Source of the DNA: Topomyia yanbarensis
Lineage: Eukaryota > Arthropoda > Insecta > Diptera > Culicidae
Assembly: GCF_030247195.1 (NCBI RefSeq)
Contig: NC_080671.1
Location: 1,826,501-1,890,500 of the forward strand
DNA length: 64,000 nt
Direction: 5' to 3'
Shown here piece by piece: positions 22,046 through 34,320 of the stretch (positions within the stretch are counted from its first letter, which is position 1; the number at the start of each line of letters is the position of its first letter). The notes under the pieces are model-generated. The model was given only the letters and a program-made list of their open reading frames with translations. It did not search any database and had not been told where the DNA came from. Position numbers and translations under genes: made by a program.

Positions 22046-24040
22046 TCCGAAAATATCCAACTTTTATTAGTAACAGTTAGCTAGGAATATGATAAATTGT
22101 ATACCACTTCATACTGCACACTTTGAAAAACACTTGCGATAAATGAAACCAGAATAGTTCAATTGCACTGTTAAATGAATCTAATTGGGTTACGTTCTCC
22201 TACTTCAGAAAACTATTGGAACGTATTTGATTGTAATATATTTGCAGTGTCAACAGAAACAATAAACTTCAACAATTAAATTAAAATAAATTTAATTCAG
22301 TTAAAAATGCGGGCCCCCAAAACAGACACGGGCCCAAGTGTAGTTGCCCCCCTGACCCCCCTCTCCCTCTCGTCGGGCCTGTTCGCCCGTGAAGATCTTC
22401 TCGAGCGGCTCGCGGTTTGTATAAAATTTCACTAAACAGTTTTATTTTGTTTTCATATTCGTAAAATATAATATATACTTAGAAAATCATCTACCATTTA
22501 TTGAATAGCTTCTTTCTCAGTTTCTTCAACGACTTGTTCCTAAAGGGACCGAACTCAAATAGCATTTTTGTGCCAAAACGAACAGGAAGTACATATTTTT
22601 TTAAAAGTAATTCAAAATCCTCATGGGAGGGGTTTGAACCCCTAAAACCCTCCCCTTGCGCACGGGCAAACATAAACTTCACTCCCGACTGTCAGCAGTC
22701 CGGAGCTGAAGTTACTTGTTTTTACAAACCGAGCATTTCCAAATTAATTCATCAAACGATAAATCTATCATAAATTCTTGGCAGCCGGCTGCCCAGAGCA
22801 ATAAACACATGATAATTCTGAGAGTTGCGTAGATTGTGTCATTTATCAAAGTGCATCCAGATTTGTGTAACTCTTTACCCCATCCTACTAACAGAAACTA
22901 CTTCCCGTGGCAAACGGGGAGATGCAGAGGTATGCATGGTCTCCATAACAAACTAATATTTTTTCCTTCCCCGATGACGGAAAGGGCGTGACCGGCGCCA
23001 TTATTGGCATTTCAAAGTACAAAATTTTCGAAACATGAACATTGAGAAAGGATAGCTACTCCCAGGCCCCATTCATTGATTCTCTGTGCAATTTCACTTC
23101 TTTTGGTCAATCACAGAGTATACACTATGAATTGTACGGTCATCATGCTCATGTTCATATAGTATTATTAACTGAAATATCAATTTACATAAATATAGCA
23201 AATTTTTGTTTGCATGTATAAAGAAATTATTTTTTGTGACAAAATGCCGCAAATCTCGGCTGTTTTTTTGTTTCAAAGTGCTGGAAATCTCGACAAAAGC
23301 ATATTCACTGTCAACATTTGCATACCGAGATTAACAATATATCAAAGTTTGCCGAGAGTCTTACGGAGCGTTTGGTTTTTCAAATATCGGCAGAAGTTCA
23401 CCGAGCTTCGTTAAAAAATATTTGTGTGTATATGAATGTATGTAGTATGAATCTGTCGAATTGTCGGACACAAAATTAAATAACAAAAATATTTGAGATA
23501 GTTGAAGTAAATCGAATCTGGCAGCAAAATTAAGCTCGGTGTTTTTTATTGTATCTGAGTATGTATATCCAGTATAACAAACAACTTCAACTAGGCTGGA
23601 ACTAGTTAAGAAAAATCTGAATCATTGGTAACGCTGGCTCTAACTCACATATTCAATGTGGTAAGTTGGGCATCAATACGAATATGGCAAGATCTAGATC
23701 ATCATCGTAATATAGGGATGAATAACATTGAAATCCCAATTTCCCTTGACACATGAATCAAAGTAAACTTTGCCTTTTCATAAAAATATGAGAAAGACAA
23801 AAGCATCCGCACTGATCAAATATAACGCTAACGTTTCTCTCGACGGTAGAAATATGCACACGGAGAGGAGCAGCATAAACCAAAGCAAGCCGTGAGCATT
23901 TGTGGCCCCTCTCGCGCTGGTTGTACCGGAAAGCTTTCACTCTCAAGCTCATACAGGCGTGAAGATAATGTTCTACGCATAAACATTACCACCACACACA
24001 CCTGATACTTGATCATGCAATAACAAGAATGCTGAGGAAT
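22046..24040. other. No recognised gene; repeat fragments
   Basis: 22310-22400 has a C-rich GGGCCC repeat piece. 22610-22680 is an inverted relative of 19080-19130. 23240-23400 has several CTCGGC/CCGAGAT words (23253, 23323, 23352), a dispersed motif region. Remaining DNA is AT-rich with no coding signal. Confidence 0.35.
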
Positions 24041-25268
24041 TTCCTCGCGGAATCACACGCAAACAGACTCAATCGGTTCATGCGGTTTAGTGATCGCGGC
24101 TCGCGATCGTCGTTTATGAACATGACACTAACACTGTTCCAGAAGGATATATGTTTGCTGTAGGTTCATGTTGGCCATGTTGATCTCTCAAGATTCCTCG
24201 CCGAAAGGTTTCTTTTCCTATATGCAGGATGAAACAGACTCAGTCCGGTAGATTGCGGCATATAGAGAGAGAGAGAGCAAGAGCGTAAATCCTGCAGCCA
24301 TCATCGTTGGTACACTTTTTTACTTGTCCGCTCAACATTTCGCTCAGTATCGGACTGATCGTGAGATTGTACGGACGGAAGTGCCTAGGCCCTTTCCCGA
24401 AAATAGAACTGTGCGCCGGACCGAGACCCGTCATAGAGAGGCCCCGGGACCGCGCGTCGCGACCCGCCTCGACGGGGAGTAAACCAAACGACACTAAGAA
24501 CAACCACAACAAGAAAAAGAAGACAAAGTTGAAGAGGATTCCTCTTAATGTGCCAACGTTGGAGGCGCGCAAGACGTGCGTGTTTCGAACCACGAGCAAC
24601 GTGAAGGGTGACGGGAGGATACATAAGGGAGGTCCTCTTTTAGAGCTCTGGAACGGGGGAACGTTGCTGCTGCCAGCTAGTGAAAAAAGTGCCGTGCTTT
24701 CGGGGGCCTTTTGAATGTGCCAGTGCGAATTTTTTTTTCGTTCGAAAGACGATAGACGCAGAAGAGTGGCTATGTGTTTTGCAAAGTGTACCTATTTAAC
24801 TTGTTTGATAAGAGTTTTTTTTAAAGAAACTAATCCAAACTGACTGCTGATTTGTTGTCGAAGAAAAATCGATGCAGCCATCGGGAAAGAGGCAGAAGTG
24901 ATTGAAGGCAAAGCAAGTGAAGAGATAAATTACAATACGAAAGAATTTAGTGAAAAATCGTTGAAATTGTTTTGGAAGCTCTGTGAGGTGCTTTTGACTG
25001 AGATCGGAAGCAATAAGGAAGAGAACAGGAGAAAAAACTATGTCTGGTGTTTCGACTTTTTCTGTGCCGAGGAAATAAGAGAAAAAAAGGTAAAGCAAGA
25101 GGAAAAAATGGAGCAGTTAAAATAAGAGAAAAAAGATAATTTATGAAAATGTATGCAATTCGATTTTGCGACGTGTAACACGTTCTGGATGTTATTATTG
25201 CCTTGGCCGGTGCACCGCTGTTCTCTGTTCGCTCGTTGAAGTCTCCCAGGTTCCGTCACATCGCGCCG
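24041..25268. other. CpG-richer, TE-poor island (possible promoter or 5' UTR)
   Basis: Base composition changes: CG-rich words (GCGATCGCGG-like at 24090, CGCGCGTCGCGACCCGCC at 24450, GGAGGCGCGC at 24560), a GAGAGAGAGAGAG run near 24262, and no repeat found elsewhere in the window. An open frame at 24307-24714 is rich in Arg/Lys/Pro but has no recognisable domain. The context fits a promoter and 5' leader upstream of the signal-peptide frame at 25269. This is inference. Confidence 0.35.
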
Positions 25269-25382
25269 ATGCCCATCTATTTATTGAGTTTAGGCATTTT
25301 GCTGGTTTGCGGCAGTGATGCTGCGATGATGGATAATGTCTGCGAGTGTGAGACTTCGAAGGATACCGTTTCATCATCATCG

Positions 25383-25414
<32 letters not shown>

Positions 25415-25469
25415 GCCGTTGTCGCATCTTCCACGGTTTGTGAAAATTAAAAATGCGAATTTATTTTAG
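25269..25469 (+). CDS. Candidate first coding exon of a secreted protein with poly-Ser tract
   Basis: From the ATG at 25269 the frame reads MPIYLLSLGILLVCGSDAA, a good signal-peptide shape (short polar start, Leu-rich core, small residues before a likely cut). MMDNVCECETSKDTV follows, then a run of 15 Ser encoded by TCA/TCG repeats. It runs to a stop at 25467-25469, or could splice near a weak GTTTGT donor after 25435. No family recognised. The ORF is short and could be chance, but it sits in the CpG-richer island. Confidence 0.35.
25371..25414. repeat. (TCA)n microsatellite
   Basis: About 14 TCA/TCG units encode the serine run of the frame at 25269. A second trinucleotide run (GTCGTC) follows at 25469-25492. 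Confidence 0.95.
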
Positions 25470-25492
25470 TCGTCGTCGTTGTCGTCGTCGAT

Positions 25493-26621
25493 AGCGAACA
25501 GATAACAGCTCTCGGGAAATGGAAACAAAAAAGGGATAATATAAATATTCAACGCCGGGGACTAGAAGTCGACCACGGAACAAGGGGGAAAAAATGGGAA
25601 AACGATCGATGGTTGAGTGTGTATTTTTCGGAGATCTCTTGAGGGCAGCATAAGAAGATAAGAAGATATCCGGTCTGGCTGCGAATGGGTGCCAATGAGA
25701 GCAGGTTTTTTGTTGGTGCTGGACAGAACGTTCGATGGGGTTGGGGCATATTTAGAAGCATAAGAAGAAATGCGATTTTGTTAATTTATTTGATTTCAAA
25801 TGTAATTCATAAGCCCATGAGAGATAACAAGGAAGATCACTTGTAGAAACGCGGACTTTGAGACAGTCAGTTGACATCTATGCTTGTCAAAAAATCTAAT
25901 CGTCTTGATGGGTTGATAAAAAATGCTCCAGTTTAATTACCTGGTTTACACATTCATTTTATCTTCACAATTTGCGCATAGCTCTGCAGTTAGCAAATTT
26001 AGAACTTGACGTCTCAGCAAAGTGACATTTGTTTACTTTTTTTTCTCCGAAATATTTTTCAAGTCGCAGCTATCAAACTTTACTTTTAAAATGATCTCAA
26101 CAAAAAATTGTATGCTGAGATATGCTGTTTAAATATCGGCAAAAGATGCAAAAATTTATAATACACGGCACAAAAATCAAGAGTATAGGAATCCACAAAT
26201 GTTAAAAGTTGGATTATATTAATCAGAACGACAACTGCAGCAGTTTTCTTTTGTTCTTATCGTAGCTTTGTCTTTCGCTAAAAATTTAATTCATCAATTA
26301 ACTAAACTGGTAGTTTAATCGCTGAGTATCAGCAAAATTTTGATTAATTTGCTTAAATTTGCACCAATGGAAGGTTCAATAATCTAGAATACTGAAGGCT
26401 CGGCAATTTGGACTTATTCCAATTGACAGATTCACTTTGTTGGGTATTAACCATTGAAATTATGAAAATATCTAACTGGATTACTGTAAATACGGGAATT
26501 ACGCAATCAATTTGGTTGTTTCAATTGTCGATTATTCAGCAAAGTTAATCGGTCAAATGGATTAAATACAAATTACTGCATTGCTTTTGCACATTTTTGA
26601 CATTGAAAATGTCTACTGCAC
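25493..26621. other. No recognised gene
   Basis: 25500-25760 keeps the GC-richer character; after about 25780 the DNA turns AT-rich. No coding region or defined element. Confidence 0.4.
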
Positions 26622-27006
26622 TACAGGTCGGACTCGATTATCCGGGGATTCGATTATCCGTGATTCGATTATCCGGGGAAAATGATTCGATTATCCGGGT
26701 GTTTTGAAAAAAATCAAACTTCAACTATAATGTCTTATTATAGTGCTAATTCGATCATTGCAGTCAATAGAACATTTTTTTCGGGCAATTGGGGGGTCTA
26801 GGGTTAACCTCCTCTCAAATTTTAACCTACCTCAAAAATAGCTTATATTTGGGTTATTCCGTGCAAAGTGACCTAAAAAAAACAAAACTTGGAATCGACC
26901 ACCATGGATTGGAACCAGTTTTGAAGAAATTGTTCATTTAGAGACAATATATAATAACCTAAATTGTTGTGTCGTTTAAACAGCCCCTCAGTCCATGGGA
27001 ACACTC

Positions 27007-27865
27007 TTAACCGTTATGTGTCCGACGCGGTACCCGGATAACTTTTTAGGTTACAAATAATGAAATTCCGATGTTTTATCCGTAGCTGGAAATTGAAACT
27101 TTGTGACATCTTAGAACTTCACTAAGTCAAGCTTTTGGGATAATAATGTTTTTGGTATAGTAAGAAGGGAGTGAGGAGGTGCTTCTGAATTTTTTACTAT
27201 GTCACAGGCCGACGTGGATATCCGGATACCCCCAAAACTGAAATGCCAATAACTAAGGTAGTTTCCAACCGATTTTGATGCTTTTGGGTGTTTTGGATTC
27301 AAGAACTCATCCACTTTTAGACTTGGTAAAAATGAATCGGGTTATTCCAACCGGTTCCCGGGAATCCGGATTTCCGGAAGCATGTTCCAGTGCTTGGATA
27401 CTATTTGTGAATTTCAATGGAATACTAGCAATATGGGTATCAAAATTCTTGGCATAGCATCAATAGGCTGTATCTCGTGGTATTGGAACCATTTGGTGAT
27501 TTCACCCCGAAACAGACATTCCGGAGCAGGTTCCCGTAGGGCCGTGAATGGCCATTCCAATCCAATTCCATTTTTCAATCTACCATAGGATCCCGCAACA
27601 ATAAATAACCGACTTCCGAGACAATTTGAAGAGTTTTGATACTCATTTTGCTAGGGCATTATTTAAACTTACAAATCATACCCTAGTACTGGAACATTAC
27701 TCCGGAAAATCCGGATTACCAAGAATCAGATCCATTCATCCGGTTCAATGTTACAGAATCCAAAAGTGGGCGAGTTCCTGAATCTAAAACATCTAAAAGT
27801 GTCAAAATCGGTTAAAGGAAGCCATAGTTATGAGCATTTTTTTTTGTTGGAAACATAACGGTTAA
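27007..27865. mobile_element. TTAA-flanked MITE nested in the pogo-like element
   Basis: The left end TTAACCGTTATGTGTCC and right end complement TTAACCGTTATGTTTCC lie at TTAA sites 27007-27010 and 27862-27865. Interior arms are inverted repeats: AACCGATTTTGATGCTTTTG near 27268 is mirrored near 27805. Sub-repeats of CCGGNTACCCGG type occur. No coding capacity. Confidence 0.85.
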
Positions 27866-28521
27866 TTTCAACAAATTGTTTAAAAAAATGTTTTTCTTCG
27901 GATTACATCTCTGGTACTGTTTGCACTAGAATCAATCAGCGAGATATTTTTTTTTAAGATTTATTTAGGGATTCCAAAAAAAATGAAAAGTTTTTAATGC
28001 CAATATTGCCAAATATGCAACTTTTTAATTTTACACTAAAAGTACATTTTTCTCGTAATACATCGGTTGCTGTAGGCCATATAAAACGTCATTATACCTA
28101 CATTGCTCGGTCGGTTTCTGGCTATCTCTTGGGATAATGATGACATGCTTCTCAGGATTCTGTTTGGATACTTTTCAAGATTCTGATCGAAGTTTTCTTA
28201 GCATCCCAATGGAATCTATTTCAGAACTTCGATTCAATATTTATCCTTATATCTACGGTTTTTCTCTGAATTTTGATGCAGGATTCTAGAGAAAAGCTTC
28301 TTAAATGTCTAGTGGAATATTTCTCAAGATAGAATTCTGCTGAAGATTACGCTTTATTCCAAATACTGACAGAATCATGGTCCTATTATCATTGGAATCC
28401 GGTGTAATGTTCTGATGAATATCCTGCTGTGAGTTCCAGTGGACTTTGACACAAACAATATTACTCTTCTCCCATTATCCCCTTCAATAAGTGATTCCTG
28501 CTCAGAATTCCAATAGCATCT

Positions 28522-28995
28522 TTAAGCCGTTCGTGCCCTTCTGGTTGATGAACAACCATGTTTCTATATGACTATAACTTTTGGTTTACACAACGTCAAG
28601 TAAGGCTAATAACTGCGACTAAGATCTTTCATTTGAGCACTAAAAGTTATAAATATTAGCATTAGAACAGAAGTTATTACAATTAATCTGATTGGGTTCC
28701 GCTGAAGCAGTGCTGCCAGGGATAGTTTCTGTTAATGGCGAAAATGAAATTTTGGAATATTTTCTTAGCCTGGGAATATAATTGAAAACTGCTAAAACTT
28801 TCTAAATTAGATTGCCCTCAATTACCTTTTTTATGCAATTGGACTAGATCGGAAGGTAAATATTGAGCAGCTGCAAAAGAAGCACCTATGTTTCTTAAAC
28901 CAGGTTTTTCGTGTTTCTTGACGCCAACAGTTTTAATGAAAAATAGTTTTGGGACCCTATACGCGGTAGAAAAAAATTGGTCAAGAAATTGTTAA
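28522..28995. mobile_element. Diverged TTAA MITE, same family as 15219-15744 (reverse)
   Basis: TTAA sites lie at 28522 and 28992, and the left terminus TTAAGCCGTTCGTGCCC resembles TTAACCCTTTCATGCCC. In reverse complement the interior shares GGCAGCACTGCT, CCAATCAGAYTAATTG, TAATAACTTC-like words and TCGTGTTTCTTGA with 15219-15744. The right terminus is eroded. Confidence 0.7.
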
Positions 28996-29730
28996 CGAGA
29001 TTCTGAAAAAAGACCCGGCCGTCACTGGAGGTGATTTCAATTCTAGGGTAGCTCAAGCAAAGATGGATGATAGGCTATGTAAAGAGGGCGCCAGCAGTAC
29101 TTCTCGCTGAGTCGCCCGGGAACCTGGTGATCCTTCGCTAGTGACAATTATGAGTGGGACAGTTATTACCTGACAATCCAGTGTTGGTCAACTAAATGAT
29201 GCTACAAGGACAAGGACAAGGATCTCTTTGTGGGTGCGCAACACGCACTCTTCTAATTAGAATGACTAGACATGTTAGCTGTGATATGTGACACTTCACG
29301 TAAATTAAACTGGAGCCAAGAAACAGACGACCCCCAGATTACTTACTAACTTTATTTTTTCTGGCATTCGAGTAATCGAATCAGTTACCTCGGACAATCT
29401 AAGCCCTGGGTAATAGAGTTTGACTTGTATTGCAAAAGACACACCTTATTGAAAAGTTTATCGTTAACTCGTTACCAATATGAATAATAAATGAAAACCA
29501 ACTGAAAATACAAATCACACCCTGAAAGTCTGAAAAATCGACTTGGGCCAAAATAGGTACATTTACCATAATAGGAAAATTTGCCCTGGTCATTTTATTT
29601 CCAATTTCTCCACGAATGAAGTTTAAATTCATGAAATAACGCAAAAAAAGTTTGATTCGATTATCCGGGTGATTCGATTATCCGGGGTGAGATTTTTTTC
29701 AAAGCCCCGGATAATCGAGTCCGACCTGTA

Positions 29731-30400
29731 TCTGGGGCAGGGTGTCATTCTAAAATCTAAAATCAAACGATGTCACGTTTTGTGTCACTATTTTAAGCAC
29801 TAATAACTTTGTTATTTATGAACGGATTTCCGTCTGTTTAGTACCAAACAATTCGGAATTATATTTTATTGTCATGTTGTTTTTGTATTTCAATAGCATA
29901 CTATTGAAAAACAAAACAAAAACGAATAGATCTCGGAAAACGTGAAAACTTCCATACATTAGTCAATCTATCCCGGGTAGAGTCGTCAAAAGGGAGCACC
30001 TAAGCAACGCAATCAGCTACGGGTGGCTATTTATAGAGGTACAGACACATTCCACGCACTTGTATCACTTAGCTTATGAAAATAAATATGCTAATATAAG
30101 TAAAAGTTGTTCTGAAATATGTTGGTATAGGTTTAAGGCTCCCAAATCATAGATATATAGATTTTTTTTTAAAAGAATTTTATGACGCTCGTCAATAAAA
30201 AGCAGTAATACATTTAAGACTCGTTTTTAACAATTGAATATATTTTCCCGTACCACACCGGTATGTTCGTAATAAAATTAATTTGGAGTAATCTTAAATG
30301 CCATTTTATTGTATACATATTGTACAAAGATTTCATCTTTAGACGCAGATTTTTTGAGTGAATGGATTGCCGGATAAAAGGGGGGCAAAAATTGACCATT
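29731..30400. other. No recognised gene
   Basis: AT-rich. It carries no repeat I could pair elsewhere and leads into the first cluster of the 15-mer motif. Confidence 0.4.
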
Positions 30401-30405
30401 TTTGC

Positions 30406-30548
30406 GTTGTCCCCTAACGCAGAAAGCATGTTTCTTTTCAATTTTTCACGAAAATAATCAATACCTTTCTAAAAATGTGCTATTTGTATATAACAAACTT
30501 TGAAATCGTTCTTTCGCAGGGGTGCACTGAAGTGTTGTCCCCTAACGC
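30406..30548 (+). repeat. 15-mer motif array, cluster 1 (two units)
   Basis: GTTGTCCCCTAACGC occurs exactly at 30406-30420 and 30534-30548, 128 bp apart. The DNA between the two copies is not alike apart from the motif. The same 15-mer recurs at 37.8-38.3 kb. In the first unit TGCGTT/AACGCA can pair around a GTCCCCT loop. Confidence 0.95.
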
Positions 30549-30929
30549 TTTCCGCTACAAGTCAAATCCTTCTGCAGAGATACTTTGGGAGCCTACAGAA
30601 CAGGATATAGACATAAAAGATATAAGCATGAGTGGCCTAAGGGATGGAAAGAGAGAGAGAATGGGGGGGGGGGGGGAAGGGGTTATGCCATTAAGGGAAA
30701 GGCCTATCTTATAATATCGCAAAATAATCGATTTTTTATTACATCTATCAATGGATAAACCATCAATCAACAATTTCAGAACAGGGTTCAAAGATATGGA
30801 ATGGTACGTAATATGCCAAACAAGTATGAGAGCGCACGGAAGAATTTGGTCATAGGGAATAACACTCACTTGTCCTCCTTAAATATTCTTTCAAATTGAC
30901 AGGATAACACCGTTCAACACACGATCGGG
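30549..30929. other. Low-complexity and unassigned DNA
   Basis: A GAGAGAGAGA run near 30650 is followed by a 14-G run at 30663-30676. The open frame across it has no recognisable domain. The rest is AT-rich. Confidence 0.5.
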
Positions 30930-31710
30930 GAGCAGAACGAAAAAAAATGGCGAAAGTTTTGGGTCCCAGGAAACCCCTGGTGAAGAAATTTTTGAAAAAA
31001 ATTGGAACCCGGCTTCACAGTTTAAAATCAAAGTTTGTATGTAGAACTAGGGGTGTTCAAGAGGTAAGATATCAATGAAAATGGTCAACTTAAATTTTCG
31101 CATAAAGTCTTCATAAAATGCTTATTACATCGAAAAAGTTATCTATGCAAGTTTTTAGCTCAATCGGACATCATTAAGGGGGTGCGGCATTTAAATATTG
31201 TTTTCATAATATAAGAAAAAATCCAAATTGTCGAAATATGTCTAAAAATAGCATGAAACGTCAGCATCTAGTCTCAAAACAAACGAAAACCGCTGAAAAC
31301 AAATTATAATTTTTTTTTTTTGGATCCAAGGACTTGGAAATTTTGAAAAAATGATTCGAATATCGAAAATTTTACTGTAATGCCCTACGATTGAAAAAAA
31401 AATCCCAACGAACTAGGCTTGGTGGCAGCACAAATAAAAAGATGGCAGGGATTTGGGGTTCCAACTAAATCACCGTGAAGGAATTTTTGAAAAAAATAGA
31501 AGACTTCACAGTTTAAAACCAAAATTTTGTGAAATTTTTGAAATTTTTTCATGTTTTAAGTGAAAATGGACATTTTTGATCGAATTTTTCCAACGTATTG
31601 GGCTTGGGAGCAGAACAAATAAAAAGATGGCGGAGATTTACGGTTCCAACTAAATCACCGTGGAGAAATTTTTTGAAAAAAAAATTGGAACGGGACTTCA
31701 CAGTTTATAA
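30930..31710 (+). repeat. Degenerate tandem repeat, three units
   Basis: The block AAATAAAAAGATGGCRG, GGTTCCAACTAAATCACCGT, AATTTTTGAAAAAAAT and CTTCACAGTTTA recurs at about 30930-31030 (diverged), 31425-31530 and 31612-31710. Units 2 and 3 are about 185 bp apart and closely alike. Non-coding. Confidence 0.75.
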
Positions 31711-31964
31711 CTATTGACCACTTGGAACAAACCACGGTTTGTCTTTTCGAAATTGATTTTCTTCTACATGAACCAAACATCGTAGTTTAACACACCTTTT
31801 TATGTTCTTAAAGTCAAAATTTTATCGAGGATACGCATTTCTCAGAATTTGCAAATAAATGATACAATTTCACGAAATTCTCCAGTTTTCTATCATTTAG
31901 ATAACTCAGTGACAAGCCGACCAGCTGACCCATAAGACCGCAATTGCGTGCAGATTTTTAACAT

Positions 31965-32800
31965 TTTTACATTTCTTATAAAAGAAATGTATAGAATTCG
32001 CTCAAACTTTCAAGATTTTTTCCGAGGCCCGGAGGGCCGAGTCTTATATACCAATCGACTCAGCTCGACGATTTGGGACAATGTCTGTGTGTGTGTGTGT
32101 GTGTGTCTGTGTGTGTGTATGTAACCGCCAAATTCTCATTCGTGTTTCTCAGCAATGGCTGAACCGATCTTATCCAAACCAATTTTAAATGAAAGAACTA
32201 AAAAACAGTATGAACGCTATCAATTTGTTTTTGATTCTGATGTTTAGTTTCCAAGATATGAATGTTTGAATGCGTAAAAATGGCGTTTTTCGCAGTTTTT
32301 TTAAATTATCTGCCGAAATTGAAAATATAGATTCGCAATTTATATGTTTTTAGACAGCATTAACGAATACCTTTCGAACAAGCTATAGATTGTTGAAATC
32401 GGACTATTAACAAAAGAGATATTTAACATTAAATGCGGACGAAAGATTTTTATCATTTCCCATTGCCTGAAATATGACCAAAAACATGTAATCTATTATT
32501 AACGCCAAAACGGCTTATTTTAGGTCAATAGTATCTTTGGAGAATATAATGGAGGCAATATGCTCTTTCTTTTGGTATTGTGCTTTTGCTGATTAATCAC
32601 CCTATGAGTGAGATATTTTCACAAATTTTCTTGGAAGTGATTATATCGAAATGATGTCTTCAGCAAATTTGTAGCTCTTACTTTTGCGAATAACTTTACT
32701 GAAGACTTCAAATATCTATTTTGAATACTTTAAAAGTTATGGCTTGTTGTTTGTGGATTACTCTTTGTCGCCTATTTATTGTTCAATATAGTAATAATCC
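31965..32800 (+). repeat. Mosquito-type dispersed repeat with CCCGGAGGGCCGAGT motif
   Basis: The head palindrome TACATTTCTTATAAAAGAAA is followed by GGCCCGGAGGGCCGAGTCTT, ATACCAATCGACTCAGCTCG, a GT run, and about 700 bp that match 7920-8725 in reverse complement. The head, the GT run and the TCTCAGCAATGGCTGAACC block are also recognisable in the 33520 repeat. Confidence 0.8.
32087..32120. repeat. (GT)n microsatellite
   Basis: About 17 GT units with one TC interruption, inside the head of the 31965 repeat; a shorter GT run is at the matching place near 33632. Confidence 0.95.
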
Positions 32801-33519
32801 ATTGAAATAAGCCAAACATTATTTCGATAAAACGAATTTTGTATCTAATTTTTCTATCTACAACCGCTAGAAATAATCACCGAACACTTCCAAGTTGTCT
32901 GGAAGGAACTTGATAACTTATCAGTGCAAAAATGTTCATTTGTGCGAACCTTCTGACTGCAATTTTTCTAACTTATAACCATCGGATCGATCTGAAACAT
33001 ATCGGAAAATGAGAAGCGAAATAAATAACTCCAAGCAACGGCATAGCCAAGAGAAGGTTTTGGGGTTTAACACCATACAACCCCCTCCCCCCCACCACAC
33101 CCAAAAAAATATTGAATTGAAGTTGAAAATTTATTGATGCATACTGATTTAATTCCATATTACAATAACAATTATCTGACCCGTAGTTTGATAACCTGTT
33201 GTTGTAAACATCATGAGGACTTTTGATAAATTGTCGGAATGGGGTCCTCCTGATATGTAACTGATCTATTGGTCTTGATTTCACAGTTGTCTAATAGCGT
33301 CAATATCAAATTCCTGCCTGAAAACATTCCAATAGAAAATTCTAGAGCTCTGTTATCAATCATAATCCTCAGATTTCTTTTCAAATTGAGCTCGTTTTTG
33401 TAGATATGTACTGTAATAAGGGTCTTTATTTAATAGGAAGCGAAGTTAAAATTGATTTAATGTCTATGAAACATAGAACTGCTCACCAAAAAAATGCATC
33501 ACTTTCAACATTTGCTAAA

Positions 33520-33950
33520 AATGTTTTTGTCTTTCTCATTCACTCTAAAATTCGTCAATCTAATCCCGACCCGGAGGGCCGTGTCATATGCCAATCGACT
33601 GAGTTCGTCGAGATCGGAAAATGTCTCTGTGTATGTGTGTGTGTATGTGGAAAAAATGTGACCTCTGTTTCTCAGAGATGGCTGGACCAATTTGCACTAA
33701 GTTAGTCTCAAATGAAAGGTACAACCTTCCCATCGGCTGCTATTGAATTTTTTATTGATTGGACTTCCGGTTCCGGGGTTACGAGTTGAAGAGTGCAATC
33801 ACGCAGCAAATTCCCATATAAACTGAAATGAAAAATTTTCAAAATCAAATTTGTATTTTTGATGCCAAATGACTTTAAAATGCATGAAACATTGAGATGT
33901 TTGACAAAAATTGACTTTTTTAGACTTTGGTACATTTTTGCCTTTCTCAT
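33520..33950 (+). repeat. Related GGAGGGCCGTGT dispersed repeat
   Basis: TTTTTGTCTTTCTCATTCAC starts a block with CCCGGAGGGCCGTGTCATAT, GCCAATCGACTGAGTTCGTC, a GT run, CTCAGAGATGGCTGGACCAA, GTCTCAAATGAAAGG and ATCACGCAGCAAATTCC. The last words recur at 58385-58760. Non-coding. Confidence 0.75.
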
Positions 33951-34320
33951 ATAGAAAGGTTATGCAATCACTCTAAAAATCTTCAATCATACCGGCCCGA
34001 GGGGGGTATGCAGTGAGGGGTTGCTACTTTAAAATTAAAACTAGTTTAAAATTTCTTAACAAGTTGAAAAATTTCGGCAGGAACTGGACCTCCCGGATCT
34101 TTCTCCATGATCCGCCGCTGGTTTCAAGCGATGTTTCAGTATCACATAGTATCTCAAGATCGTGGCTGTCGATCCATTGTATGTATGTGCAAATCGTACT
34201 GAACATGTAATATTCATTTCCACCATTGTATTGAACATAACCAGCCATGGAATCGTAGTCTGGACAAATGAGACAAGCACAATTGCACCACTAGGTGGAT
34301 TAAAACAGGTTTTTATTTTG
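33935..34320 (+). repeat. Second, internally deleted copy of the same family
   Basis: It starts with GCCTTTCTCATATAGAAAGG (a small palindrome), then CAATCACTCTAAAAATC and CGGCCCGAGG. It ends with GCACAATTGCACCACTAGGT and GGATTAAAACAGGTTTTTAT. The end block matches 58900-58940, marking the family 3' end. Confidence 0.7.

Larger units (their letters stand above)
26624..29728. mobile_element. pogo/Tigger-like non-autonomous element, TA duplication
   Basis: The ends are CAGGTCGGACTCGATTATCC (26624) and its complement (ending 29728), flanked by TA at 26622 and 29729. GATTCGATTATCCGG is repeated four times just inside the left end (26636-26700) and three times (one inverted) inside the right end (29655-29720), like subterminal transposase-binding repeats. 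Such GATTATCCGG termini are known from pogo-type elements. No transposase frame remains. Two TTAA MITEs are nested inside. Confidence 0.85.

Noticed and set aside
24307..24714. 135-codon open frame as a protein gene
   Set aside because: Low-complexity Lys/Asn/Arg-rich translation in a CpG-rich stretch, also open on the other strand, with no recognisable domain. Treated as possible 5' leader.
25469..25492. CRISPR-like or other structured repeat array
   Set aside because: Only a simple trinucleotide run; no direct-repeat/spacer pattern occurs anywhere in the window.
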